DNA from: Capitella teleta
Taxonomy: Eukaryota; Annelida; Polychaeta; Capitellidae
Assembly (NCBI GenBank): GCA_000328365.1
Contig: KB308534.1
Coordinates: 81,419 to 145,418 of the forward strand
Length of the DNA: 64,000 bases
Direction: 5' to 3'
Below the pieces are notes generated by a model that saw only the letters and a list, made by a program, of their open reading frames with translations, did no database searches and had not been told where the DNA came from. This document shows positions 33,411 through 44,080 of the stretch, in pieces. Each line of letters begins with the position of its first letter. Position 1 is the first letter of the stretch. The position numbers were made by a program, and so were the translations under genes.

Positions 33411-33756
33411 TCCCACTTTGCTGTTGGGTTAAACCGCTGACTACAATCCTATGACGACCGTGGGGGTCTACGTCCCGGGTTCGAGACCCGATCAGGCCAC
33501 GGGCGTTATGATTGTGAATTACAATTGTAATTCTTCGGTGACTCTGCAGTGCTGCCCAACTGCGTAACAAGGCGGGGCGCTGTGTACTACTGTCTATGGT
33601 GGTATGCAGGATAAAGAACCCTTGGGATTTATCGATAAGAGTAGGGGGAAACCCCGGTCCCGGGCCTTCTGTTCTGGCGCCCGTATCACCCGAACGGGTT
33701 GGGTGGAGCCGTAAAACCCCAATCACTCACTCACTCACTCACTCCCACTTTGCTGT
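33411..33756 (+). mobile_element. tRNA-derived SINE with 14-bp TSD (family 1, copy 1)
   Basis: TCCCACTTTGCTGT flanks it at 33411-33424 and 33743-33756. The head has an A-box-like GGGTTAAACCGCTGAC and a B-box GGTTCGAGACCC (about 33479). The body carries GACTCTGCAGTGCTGCCC and GGATTTATCGATAAGAG, and the 3' end is an (ACTC)n run. A second copy is at 45584-45976. An intact TSD means a fairly recent insertion. Confidence 0.88.
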
Positions 33757-35150
33757 AATATTTAAGGCAATTTGTTGTCGTCGATCTCGACCTATGCTTC
33801 AAGCCGCGATTATTGATAACCGGAAGTATTTTTTTCGCTTTGAATTTCGTCGCTATCATAATGAACTTCGGCAACATTATATCAACGTGAGCGATCAATC
33901 AATGCAATAGAGTATCTCTGGTTGGGGTGACTGCTACTGCCATGACCCCTGCAATGAAAATAATCAAAAATTCTGCACTGAATGCGATTATTACGATATG
34001 CAATAGAAGAAACTGATGACTTACATGTATATATAATAAGTGCATTACACAAGTTTAAAAGTTTCTAACTTGTCGCAGGTCTCACTGACTTTCATCGACA
34101 GCAACATAAACTCGATTTTTCCTTCGCAATTAATCTAATTATAAGGTTTTTTTTTTTTTCCATTTTTTTCTTCGAGCACCAGAACTTAGCTCTTGCACTT
34201 CTCATAACAGGATGATATATCTTTCTGCCGTTTGGGTCATTTTCACGATAAAATGTGACACGGTTCTTCTTGACTGCGTCGCTAGGTGACGTCTCAGACG
34301 TATTCCAAGAACTCTTCACTTCCTTGTCGATGCTTCACTGGTCCCCGGCGAATAATACGCAGCATTCATCTGACCAGGGAACCGGCGAACGTCGATGAAT
34401 TCACAATGTACATCATAAGGGTTCGCAGGGGCTCCAGCAGTTGTGGAAGCAAAGACCTTATTATATACATGAAGCATAATGTGTTCCTGATAAATCATAA
34501 CGCATTTTAATGATGATGAAGTCCAGTGTATGACCATCTTCGTGTGTTGGCTCTTCGACGTGATGTTTTAGCCCAACAAATGAACATAATTCAATCAGAG
34601 CCATCCTCATCAATCGCAAATATCATACAAATCAATTGTGAAACCATTGCATTGAAACAACCATAGAAGTCACGGAGAAATCAGACCGATTCCAAAGAGA
34701 GGAACAGCGGATTAAGTACAAGGTGTCGCTGCAAATACATCACATGAAAGACCAGCGGGCATTGAATTAAAATACGCGCTCTGGCAAAAACAGACTCCGA
34801 ACAGAAATTGCGTGATAATTTATCAGAAGAAAGTAGCCAGACACACGCGGATTCACGGATGAGTCAAGCACGAAGTGTGGGTGTTGAAGCTCATTAAGGG
34901 GGAAAAGCTGACAGCGCAAGGCCAATCAAGGCCTGGAATTAACTCCCATCTTCATATTTCGTAAACAAAGTTATAACATGTACGTTATAGGGCGATGAGA
35001 CAAAATAAACGCACGCTTGACCTATAACAGCACAGTTTACTTTGTACAAACTCATTTTTTTACGAGGTTTTGGAGGTGTTTCATTTGCAAAGATGTTGAC
35101 CAAAATCCCGCAAAAACAAACCGATGTTAAATTTTTGTTTTCCTTCAAAC
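33757..35150. other. Intergenic, no recognised gene
   Basis: AT-rich. An open minus frame at 34316-34537 reads EFIDVRRFPGQMNAAYY but matches nothing I know. Confidence 0.5.
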
Positions 35151-36140
35151 AAGGACAAGGGGCCAAACGTGAAATTCGCAAGATCAATATCGGGTGTGTC
35201 CACCTCTCGCACCCACTCATTCCGTGCATTTTCGGTACATGCTGTTGCAAAACGGTCAGATTATGACTTGAGAGATGTTCCCTCTTTCTCCGAGAGCGGC
35301 TGCAATCGGGTTTCAGGAATTCTGGGGAGGTGGAAGGTGGCTGTCTGTAGTTGGTTCCAAAGATGCTCGATTAGAGACTGTTCGGGCGAGTAAGTCGGCC
35401 CAGACACTGTTGGGACTTAATTCCTTGTCTTCCGATAAGTCTCTTGTGACCGGAGTTGAATGAGGCGTGCATTATCTTGCTGAAACAACCAGATTTCAGG
35501 GTACCCTAGGAAGGGCTGATGGTTGGTTTCAGGACCTCTGTGATGCACCGTCTCGCGGTCAGGTTCCCTTGAACCATTAAGAGGGGAGTCTTTGTGTTGT
35601 CTGAAATGGCTCCCCGCACCATGAGGCTGGCTCCATCTCAACTATCCTGCTCCTGGATGAAGCAATCTCGGAACTGTTCTTTCCTTCTTCTCCACATCTC
35701 TGTCTGACCTATCTACGCAGTTGTGACTCTCGTCTCAATCGAGTCCACTGGAGACAACGATTGGAGCTCCGAAAGCAATCTGAGGCCTTAATCTCTGTTC
35801 CTGAAACCCGTATCGGTCTGATATTGAAGAGTTTAGCTGGTTGTGGGTCCTTCTTGATTTTCGTGTTGATTTTCTGTTTTAAACCTGTCCTGGATGTGCG
35901 CTCATCGGATTTGGCGATCCCGTCTCTTAGCCGTCACTTCTGGTCATCCAGTACGAAGTCGGTCTACAGTGGAATCAGTTTTGGCAATGCTCTGGGGTAG
36001 GCGACTAATGGTTAAGGCATTACACCCCGTTTGGCGAGAAACGGTTCCAGCTTTCATTGCTCGATCAAGAAGGCTTCTGGATATCTTTCTTTGGAGCGCT
36101 GATAGCTGTTCCATAGTGAAGTTATCGGCAATGTCTTAAG
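35150..36140 (-). pseudogene. Tc1-like DNA transposase pseudogene
   Basis: Minus-strand pieces in changing frames match Tc1-family transposase in order. Near 36,000-35,760: ALTISRLPQSIAKTDSTVDR, like the helix-turn-helix segment and the S(T)VDRPRTGRP linker, then IQDRFKTENQHENQ. Near 35,500: EIWLFQQDNAR, the catalytic second Asp block (FQQDNARPH). Near 35,400: SPEQSLIEHLWNQLQTATF, the third acidic block (SPDLNPIEHLWDEL). Several stops and frame changes mean it is inactive. I did not find clear terminal inverted repeats. Confidence 0.8.
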
Positions 36141-36252
36141 GCTTTCATGTACAGAATTCACAAGGGTATATCTCATGTCCATTTCATGAGTTTATATTGT
36201 CTACTGCACACACTATGATCAACTGTGGTATGTTAGGAAACTATATTACGCC

Positions 36253-36373
36253 TTTCGAGGACTTGTGCGTTCAGATGATATCTAGGAATACACCAAGAAT
36301 GTAGGAAAATTAATAAAATCCAACATTCTTTGCTGTATTCCTGGATATCCGCTGAACACACAAATCCTCGAAA
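36253..36373. repeat. 121-bp near-perfect hairpin (foldback unit)
   Basis: Arm 1 begins TTTCGAGGACTTGTGCGTTC; the reverse complement of arm 2 begins TTTCGAGGATTTGTGTGTTC. The arms stay matched for about 55 bases (through AGGAATACA and AAGAATGT) with a few changes and a short loop near 36310. Either a tiny foldback MITE or a hairpin RNA precursor. Confidence 0.75.
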
Positions 36374-37164
36374 TGCTGGATGCATGACTACTCGTGATCG
36401 CTGGCGTCTGGTGATTTGCTCAGATTGTTTATCCGTTCGCGATTAGAAGCACACCCCGAACTCCCTGCAGAGATGCGAAGCAGATTCACGAAGCATCAAG
36501 AAAACAAAACCCAAGAGGGCGATAGATAAGAAGTTTGTCTAGGGATATCCGAGGTGAGTGACGTCATATGCGATGGAATGAGTCCCTCGGGAGACTCACT
36601 CGAGTAAAAAACACGGTTCTATAACCTTCTATCAATTGCGTTTTCCTCTCCTGCTCATTGTTTAAAGAAATCGGTCATCAGGCGTTTATACTCTTGATTG
36701 AACAGCGGATGCATGCATGCAATCAGATGCTGTTTCTGGAATCACGTGATTTGGAATAACCAAGTAAATATTATTACAAGTGTAATTCAAGTTTTCACAG
36801 CTGTCGTTCACCTCGTATTTCTCGTCTTTTCATTATGCAATATGACGAATGATAATTGCAAAGTGTTGATGAATCTCTTCTGACGAACTCGGCGTGTTAA
36901 GGCATAAACAGGAGATTTGCGATGACTTATCAGAGTGATCAAAATCACCCTATTTGCATCTTTCTTTTTCGTTCCATTTGAACAAGCAACAGGTTTCAGC
37001 ATTGGAATAGCTGGTTGACGGTGCAATGCCATCCTTCGATATCCATGTGCAAGTGAAAATGTGAATCTCCTGTATGATTCAGTGTACACCGCCACGCAAC
37101 TAAAACTTGATCTTGGGGCGACAGATCCGCGTAGATGCAATCTCCCCTTGGATCAACACACAAT
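36374..37164. other. Intergenic, no recognised gene
   Basis: A 110-codon minus frame (36808-37140) has no known features. Confidence 0.5.
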
Positions 37165-37425
37165 TTATATATGATATATATCATCATATGTATATCATAT
37201 ATTAAATATGTTATATTAAATGTATATCATATATCAAATGTATATCATATATTAAATGTATATCATATATCAAATGTATATCACATATCAAATGTATATC
37301 ATATATTAAATGTATATCATATATTAAATGTAAATTATATATTAAATGTTTATCATATATTAGATGTATATCATATGTTGATTGTATATCATATTATTAA
37401 TCATTTAAATGTATATCATACATTC
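37165..37425. repeat. AT-rich minisatellite, unit about 18 bp
   Basis: Unit ATGTATATCATATATTAA with variants (CAA or TAA, some shortened) repeated roughly 12 times. One extra unit stands alone at 38647-38666. Confidence 0.9.
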
Positions 37426-37666
37426 TAGATGTTTAGAACTCTATAAAACAACAACATGAAAGTGTTATATACTACAGAAGATCTTCTCATTTCAATGATA
37501 AATTATCTCCGATCTGCATGATCATGGAAATCTTCGATCAGTCGATAATTAACAAATATGTATATATTGATGACATGTGATAATCAAACGCTATTGTGAA
37601 AAAGAAAAGAAAAAGAAAATATACAATAATATGTAATATTAAATTTTTATACCTTTTAAAACAATG

Positions 37667-37755
37667 AGGACTCATCCCCATTGTGTAACACCCAGTTGGC
37701 CGCTCCGACTAGTGGTGTGGCCGTCGTCTGCTTGTTAGACAATGGACTTATCCCG
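37667..37755. repeat. Short inverted-repeat element, copy C
   Basis: Left arm GACTCATCCCCATTGTGTAA; right arm on the other strand CGGGATAAGTCCATTGTCTA. The middle has GGCCGTCGTCTGCTTGTTAG as in copies A and B. Confidence 0.6.
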
Positions 37756-39227
37756 TTTATTTCGGCTTAGAGAAGCAAAGGCTGCAAACGGCATGCGCAA
37801 TGGCCAAGGAGCTTTAATAAGCTTTTTATTTTACAGCTCCTTGGCAATGGCACTATCACCGAGTCTACAACTTCAAATCAAACCCTTTCTTTCATACCCT
37901 GTATTAGATTATGTATATAGTAATATTAATTATAATGCAAACAACGCTTTTGTTCACTAAGTAATGATTCGCACTCTCACGCGAAATATTTAGCATGCAT
38001 GTGCGTAATTAATTGCTGCAACTCTAGTCCTAGCTGTTTGTGTTAAGACGGAAATGTAGGGAAGAAATGTGCATTTTTTTTAAACTCGTGATACCAACAA
38101 AACTTCCACACATCTTTTATTCAGAGTAATAATGAATACACGTAATGGAATCAAATTGAACACCATTTAATAATGTTAAAATATGTTATATGTCGAACGC
38201 TCGCCATAAAATCCTTAAGCGAAGATGTAAAGTTTTGCACAACATTTCACAATGCTTTATTCGCTAAAAATATTCCGAATATCTTATGACATCTAATTAC
38301 AAAAATGATCATAATTACTTGATTATTTAAGCGATATAAAGTGAGATAAACAACGCTCATCGAGTGAGTTGAATGCGCCTGATTGCGAACATCATGAATG
38401 AAAATTAGGCTATTTACGACCAGGTGTGATAATTTTGTAATTATCAAATTATTTGAAAAAAAAAAAAAACAAAAAAAAAACAACTAAAATTTAAGACATA
38501 ATTGTCAAAATAAGAGGCAACTCCAACTATAAACAGTAATTATTTTGAGATATAGCGCGCACTTTCATAGAAAATGGCATTTTTGCAACACTTAACGCAA
38601 GACTGAAAAATCCTTATTACTTGTAAATATACTTTTGGAACTCCCTGTATTAAATGTATATCATATAACTTGTGTTTAATATTGAATTCGTATTTTGTTC
38701 TCATACCCTTTGACCCTTGACGTATGACCTTTCATTAAAGTAGCATGAGACGCACTGTACTTTGCTTGCCCTCAAAGGACTAAACTCACTGATGACTTAT
38801 CAGGCTATAAGCATTCAATGCACCGAACGGATGTAATGTTCAATTTACGTCTCTCGTCGTCCCTTGCATGCCGCCGCTGATTACAGAGGAAGCAGTTCCT
38901 GGAAAACTGGTTACTAGGGGAAACCACAGATTTAAATACACGTCAAACAGAAGGGGACCGGGAGGAGGGTGATGCGAGAGTGAGAGCAAGCTTCGAGGCT
39001 TCCGACAGCGGCCTTCATATACGAAAATCTTTCTTAGACGCAAACAAAAACTTGTCAGCAGGAAGAAGGCTGTTTTCCGCGTCGTCCTCCGCTTGGCTTC
39101 ACTCAACAGGAAACCGGCAGAGGCACAATTCTGCGTGCGCAATGTGTGCAATGTTCGTGCACTGAGAATTGCGTGGGTGTGGTCTGTCTTCACACGCTGC
39201 CAAACCACGCGGCATTAGGTCGCAAAA
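37756..39227. other. Intergenic up to the assembly gap
   Basis: No gene supported. A lone minisatellite unit is at 38647-38666. DNA from 38950 to the gap is less AT-rich and has overlapping open frames on both strands, none recognisable. Confidence 0.5.
37800..37853. repeat. Small hairpin
   Basis: GGCCAAGGAGCT and AGCTCCTTGGC face each other across about 20 bases. Confidence 0.6.
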
Positions 39228-39277
39228 NNNNNNNNNNNNNNNNNNNNNNNNNNNNNNNNNNNNNNNNNNNNNNNNNN
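39228..39277. other. Assembly gap (50 N)
   Basis: Fifty undetermined bases; true size unknown. An open frame running through it should not be read as a gene. Confidence 1.
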
Positions 39278-40041
39278 AACAATCATTGCCGCATAATGGT
39301 CAGAGCGTGAGGGGATTGCAAACAGATTGTGTTATCGGATCGCACAATGGCTTCGGATTCCGTCTGATCCCGAATGGCACAAAGGGAGGTCGAACAACCA
39401 TCTGTTTTGCCTTTACATCAGTGTTTCGTTTGCCCTATTTACTTTGCGGAAGAAAATGCAGGGGCAATGCTGGGGAAGCGGGCGATGTGTGTTCATGCAG
39501 GTCACCGGTTTCGGGGATGAATGCAATTACTGTTATGCAATACAGTCACGTGAGATGGGGCTTTTTGTTCTATGACTACTCTTTCACCTTTAGCGGCTCT
39601 CGTTGACAGTTTGCTGCGAAACAAACTATTCTGCAATTTCACCCAAAAGTTCCATCGTATGACGCCTTGAAAATGACTCAAGAATTTTGCCCAATTGTAC
39701 CGATGCGAAGCATGCTCTGATCATACTCATCATAGATTCGACATCGCTCATAAAAAGTGATCCTAACGTGCATTGATGTAGCCCGTTGCCATGGCAAGCC
39801 TGTCATCCGCTTACGCGATTATCGCAGATTCCGATTTCGGCAAATCAAAATCGCTCAAATTTCGCATAAATTAAGTAGACGTGTATCTTTTATAATTCGA
39901 ACGAAACTGTGAGTCGCTCACTTAGGCGGCCCGTTATGACAATTTTTTTTTTACACAGGGGAGATAGATCTTGTTTATAATACAAGCTAATCTCCATATC
40001 TATGGTTATGATGGTCTCGGTGAAGGACAAAACAAATAACT

Positions 40042-40500
40042 TAAGATAAGATAAGATAAGATAATAGTTTATTGCTTCAAGGAATATAATTATTGTGTAC
40101 ATACGTACATGAACTTAAAGAAAAAGTGAAAGGAAATACAATGAAGCAATCAGAGCCAGATACAAAACTTGTATATAGGGCCCTGATTTAAAAAAACAGA
40201 TATAATTATTATGAGAAAAGAAAGTGCAACTTAATTAATACATATGCGTAAATATTTCATAAAACTAGAACGGAAATTAAATTTTTAATTTGCTTTTGGA
40301 AAGTACTTACAGTTACATTTGTGCAAAATAAATGATGAAATGAGTTCCACAGGATAACCCTTTTATAGTGTAATGTACGTCTTGACACATTTAAATGATA
40401 ACGAGAAACTTTAAAGGGATGGACAGTTCTGGTGTCATATAACCTATTTTGATTATAAAAGAAAATGTTATTAAACTTGAAAAAAGTACATTGACGAAAA
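40042..40500 (-). mobile_element. LINE 3' fragment with (TTATC)n tail
   Basis: Minus-strand frame reads YDTRTVHPFKVSRYHLNVSR, then LHYKRVILWNSFHHLF and VSTFQKQIKNLISVL, matching the LINE C-terminal pattern R......Y.....LWN.LP....S...FK..LK. Below it is a 3' UTR with CAATAAACTATTATC and a (CTTAT)n tail at 40063-40042. 5'-truncated. Confidence 0.72.
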
Positions 40501-42192
40501 TGAATATATCAACAGGCAACTTAAGTGAGGAGAAACGTTTAATCACAGAGGATCGAAGCGAGCATCTTATGCTATGAGAACGTCCTATGACGCGAACAAG
40601 TGGAGCAGCAGCGAGTTGAACTTATGAGCAAGTTGAATGAGCAAGCAGAAACCAACGTAGGCATGAACAAACAATTCTCGAAAGACTAGACTATAATGAA
40701 AAAAGGAAGTATATGCACAAGCACTGTGATTGGCGTTTCATGGAAGGGTAACGACGCTTGGTTGCATTGGGCCAAGCAGTGGCTGGTGAGATTAAAACAC
40801 ATAAAATTGGGACGCCAAAGAGGCAGAACTGGAAGAAGGCCCAGAGGACAGCAGCTGCGCCGTGAATCCTTGTGAGAAACTCCTCTCATTTTATTCTGAA
40901 ATTGCAAGTTCTGAATTAACCTTCATCGAGAATCTCCTGAGATCGCCACAGCAATCAATAGAGAAGCTCTTCACTGGAATGTGAACCTCCAAATCATGGA
41001 AAATCCGACATCATCAATCGAAGTACACAATCTCTAAACAGATAAAAGTACCCGGATACTCGAGACTTTTCTCCACTATTTTTTCCCTAGTCTAACCCCA
41101 CACAAATGTTAATCACAATCGAAACAACACAACTCTTGTTGGCGTGGTGAGAGCCATTTTGATGCTGCAGAATGTCACAATGCAGACAACATTCCTATGG
41201 TGTCCGAAACTTGTGCCCTCGTAGATCCATGGGCTGGAATAATTGGGCAAAGGATCCGGGGGAAAAAATGATGCGGTTCACATATTTTTCCTTGTTATAG
41301 GGATTATATCTGTGATCATGTCGCTGAAAGTCGCGAATTGTAGAAGCTGCACACTGGGGTAGTGGGCTCCGTTTTTGGAACAAGTAATTGCCTGGTCTCT
41401 GAATAGAAAGCGCCACAAATAGACAAAGCAGCGAGGCAGACTGAATGCTCTGTTAAGTCTATTTTAAAAGAATAAAGAGCGTCCGTCGTCTGACTCACCT
41501 CGCGTCGTGTGGACGCACAAAGAATGGCGCAAATGAAAGAAAAGGAGAAGTCCCTCCCGTCTTATCTCTGGGCGGTTGAGCGATGAGGTGAGCTCCTCCC
41601 GTCCTCATGTAATCACCGGAGATGGTCACTCCCAGCTCAAGGATTTGCGGGCGCTTCCTGAATGACGGCCGTGAACTTCTTTGCAACAGCAAGCATTCTG
41701 TTATTGTTTCAGATTTCGTTTTCTCTTTGTACCCACACCCATGCATTACATAAACCACTGACCCAATCTTGCTGGCGACTCAGGCGTATCTTGAATCGTT
41801 TTTTTATCTGACCCGTGATGCTCTGGTCATCACCCAGTGTTTAATTCGCATGGCTATTTGGTCATTCGATGTCACATCACGTTCAGTGCACTGCTGAGTG
41901 CATTGATCTCCGTGACTTCAAGACCCAAACCATGATCTTTATATAGACGCGTTTCTATTTTGGAACATGTCGTGAGGCTTAGGGACCACATGGGTCCAAT
42001 GAAAGATCTTTGCTCCCCTGGCAAGCATCTGCTGCTTCCACGTGAATTCAATAATCTCGATGGAAAAGCCATCGCGCAACGGGGGCCATTTTGACTAAGA
42101 AAGAAATGTGTTTTTTTTTTAGGGAGAGAGCGTTGTGTGTGTTTGTGAGTGATTTCATGGGGAAAAATGAGACTTACTGAGTTATCCAACAT
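40501..42192. other. Intergenic, downstream of the GPCR
   Basis: No gene recognised. At 41275-41301 a 27-bp block matches 26 bases of the SINE 3' block at 3754-3780. Confidence 0.5.
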
Positions 42193-42255
42193 TGAAATAC
42201 TTTTAAGCCTTTATTGAGAACACATAGCGTGATGTTTTTAACGTGCAAAACAGCT

Positions 42256-43443
42256 TCAAAGTGGCGTACTATTCTTACGAGTCGAGAACGAAGAGTTAAT
42301 TCTGGTGAGCGTGAAAGATGTGTTCCTCGGAGACGGTTTCACGTCGATCTTCAAACAGGATTTGAAGCCGAGTTTTACCAGAATATGGAGACATCCCTCT
42401 TTGACTTCACGCATGCGCAATCCGTAGATCAAGGGATCGGAAATGAACTTGCAATACGGCATGATATTCATGTAAATGATCAACGCACTCTTCTCCATAG
42501 CAACTCCGCCGTCAGAGTTCACGGATACGAGATACGCGACGTTGAACGGGATGTAGAAGATGGTCAGAGTGGTGAGGAGGATGATGATGGTCACGAACGC
42601 TCTTCGCTCTCCACGAATATCTCTCTCCTGGCGGTACCGCATGATGCATTGGTGCACGGACCGGATCTCCGCGTAGATACGAACGCAGAGGACGACGGCG
42701 GCCACGTAGACTACCGACACCACTCCAATGCAAGTGTTGCAACCGACCGACAGAACATGAGTGAGGATGTCAGTGAACGAAACCCCGCACTCGATGTTCC
42801 AAGACATTCCAAGGAGCACCGCCCAGGGGAGACATCCAGCGGCCAGAGAGAATGTCCAAGCGATGATAATGAAAGCGCGGACTCGTCGAGGTCGAATGAT
42901 GGACAGATTGTGCAGCGGGTGGCACACTGCAAAGTACTGCACGGCAGAAAACCCTAGCATTGTCAGGGTACTGACCAGTCCAAATGCGTTTGAGACGAAT
43001 GCTGCTGCAGTCATGTAGACCAGAGCAGTGCAAACGGAGGTCCCGGACAGAAGAATTCGACGGCTGAATAAAACGAGCAAGTTATTGCACAGCCACGAGA
43101 GTAAGCACGACAAAATGTTTGCGACGGCCAAGTTGACAAACAGTGTGTTATAGATAGACCTTCGGCCTTTGGAGTGCTTGACCGCCAGCAACACGCAGAT
43201 GTTACAAAGTGCCGCAACCGACGCAAACACCGTCTCCAGCCAGAAGCGGGGAACAGAGTAGTAAGTGTCAAAGAACGAATCATTGTGCGTCGGAGGTTCG
43301 AGTGAAGAATTTAAAGAGCTGAGGTTGGCTGTCGACGTTAGGTTCGCCATGTTTGGTAATTCAAAAAGAAAGCTCTGGGTGCTGTCGATGTTGGAAGTCT
43401 TTGGCTCGCCCTCCCAAAGGAAACTCATTCCATGCAGAGTCAA
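42256..43443 (-). CDS. Orphan rhodopsin-class (class A) GPCR, MECA-like, intronless
   Basis: Single-exon 395-aa receptor; the plasma membrane is the expected site. The N-terminus has several N-glycosylation sequons (NLTS, NLSS, NSS, NDS). Seven hydrophobic spans are visible. TM1 has ALCNICVLLAV (Asn1.50). TM2 has VNLAVAN, with Asn where Asp2.50 is normal. The end of TM3 reads VQYFAVCHPL in place of DRYxAIxxPL, so Asp3.49 and Arg3.50 are gone. TM5 lacks the usual Pro. TM6 has FYIPFN in place of CWxPF. TM7 reads SDPLIYGLR, so Asn7.49 is Asp, as in melanocortin and related MECA receptors. A basic, Ser/Thr-rich tail follows. AATAAA at 42210-42215, about 40 bases after the stop. The ligand cannot be told from sequence. 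DNA around it has more CpG than its neighbourhood. Confidence 0.88.
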   Translation of the reverse strand: MTLHGMSFLWEGEPKTSNIDSTQSFLFELPNMANLTSTANLSSLNSSLEPPTHNDSFFDTYYSVPRFWLETVFASVAALCNICVLLAVKHSKGRRSIYNTLFVNLAVANILSCLLSWLCNNLLVLFSRRILLSGTSVCTALVYMTAAAFVSNAFGLVSTLTMLGFSAVQYFAVCHPLHNLSIIRPRRVRAFIIIAWTFSLAAGCLPWAVLLGMSWNIECGVSFTDILTHVLSVGCNTCIGVVSVVYVAAVVLCVRIYAEIRSVHQCIMRYRQERDIRGERRAFVTIIILLTTLTIFYIPFNVAYLVSVNSDGGVAMEKSALIIYMNIMPYCKFISDPLIYGLRMREVKEGCLHILVKLGFKSCLKIDVKPSPRNTSFTLTRINSSFSTRKNSTPL

Positions 43444-43989
43444 TATCCCGTTCGACGTCCCCGCTGTAGATTGGCGCTAAAAGCGAGCGAACTGCGCAAT
43501 GCTTCAGTCGCGAATGCGAGCACACCGCTGCGGCCACTCGTTAATGAAACGGAGACACTGCTCTCTCTACGCCTCTCTACGCCTCTCTCCTCCTCTCTTC
43601 AGCGGCCCCCACTCCCTTACGCCACAAGCGCATCCTTGTATACAACCGAAGCTCGTATTTAATACCCAGCCGGCGGCGAAAACACCCGAATCTGCTTGTA
43701 CAGGCGACAAAACGGAAGAAGCATTTTTCCTTGCATCTCTGGCTCACTACTCGGAAAATGAAGATAATCTAACATTTAACTTAAATGACCGAAATCAATG
43801 AATTACTCTGGGCAATGCAAGGACTTTAAACGGTATAGACAGCTTAATATTGTTCATCTGTCTCTACACGAAAGAAAATAATACTTTCTCAAGGGAGTTG
43901 TCAACGCTCCAAAACAAAAACACATCTACTTGTATATGAAAGAACTTTAAGTCAAGGCATACTTCAACGGCGGAACGAAATGTCTCAGC
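43444..43989. other. GPCR upstream region
   Basis: Presumed promoter and 5' UTR side. A pyrimidine-rich run with repeated CTCTCTACGC lies at 43560-43590. No other feature. Confidence 0.4.
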
Positions 43990-44080
43990 ACCGCTTTTCC
44001 GCTGCTTTACCGATACGCTTGATTGCGTGCCGGGGTTTCGAGGCACATGCGTGGTCTAACGGTTACTAGATCTATGATAT
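43990..44080. repeat. Short conserved repeat family 2, copy 1
   Basis: Shares the core TTTACCGATACGCTTGATTG and TGCCGGGG with copies at 50835-50910 and 61521-61595. Confidence 0.6.

Noticed and set aside
33470-33495. Possible tRNA gene at the GGTTCGAGACCC motif
   Set aside because: It is the B-box of a SINE with TSDs and lacks a paired acceptor stem.
36808-37140. 110-codon open frame on the minus strand
   Set aside because: No recognisable features, in a repeat-rich area next to a transposase relic.
39169-39606. 145-codon open frame on the plus strand
   Set aside because: It runs through the N gap, so the frame across the gap is meaningless; the rest is not recognisable.
42214-42957. 247-codon open frame on the plus strand
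   Set aside because: Antisense shadow of the GPCR coding region.
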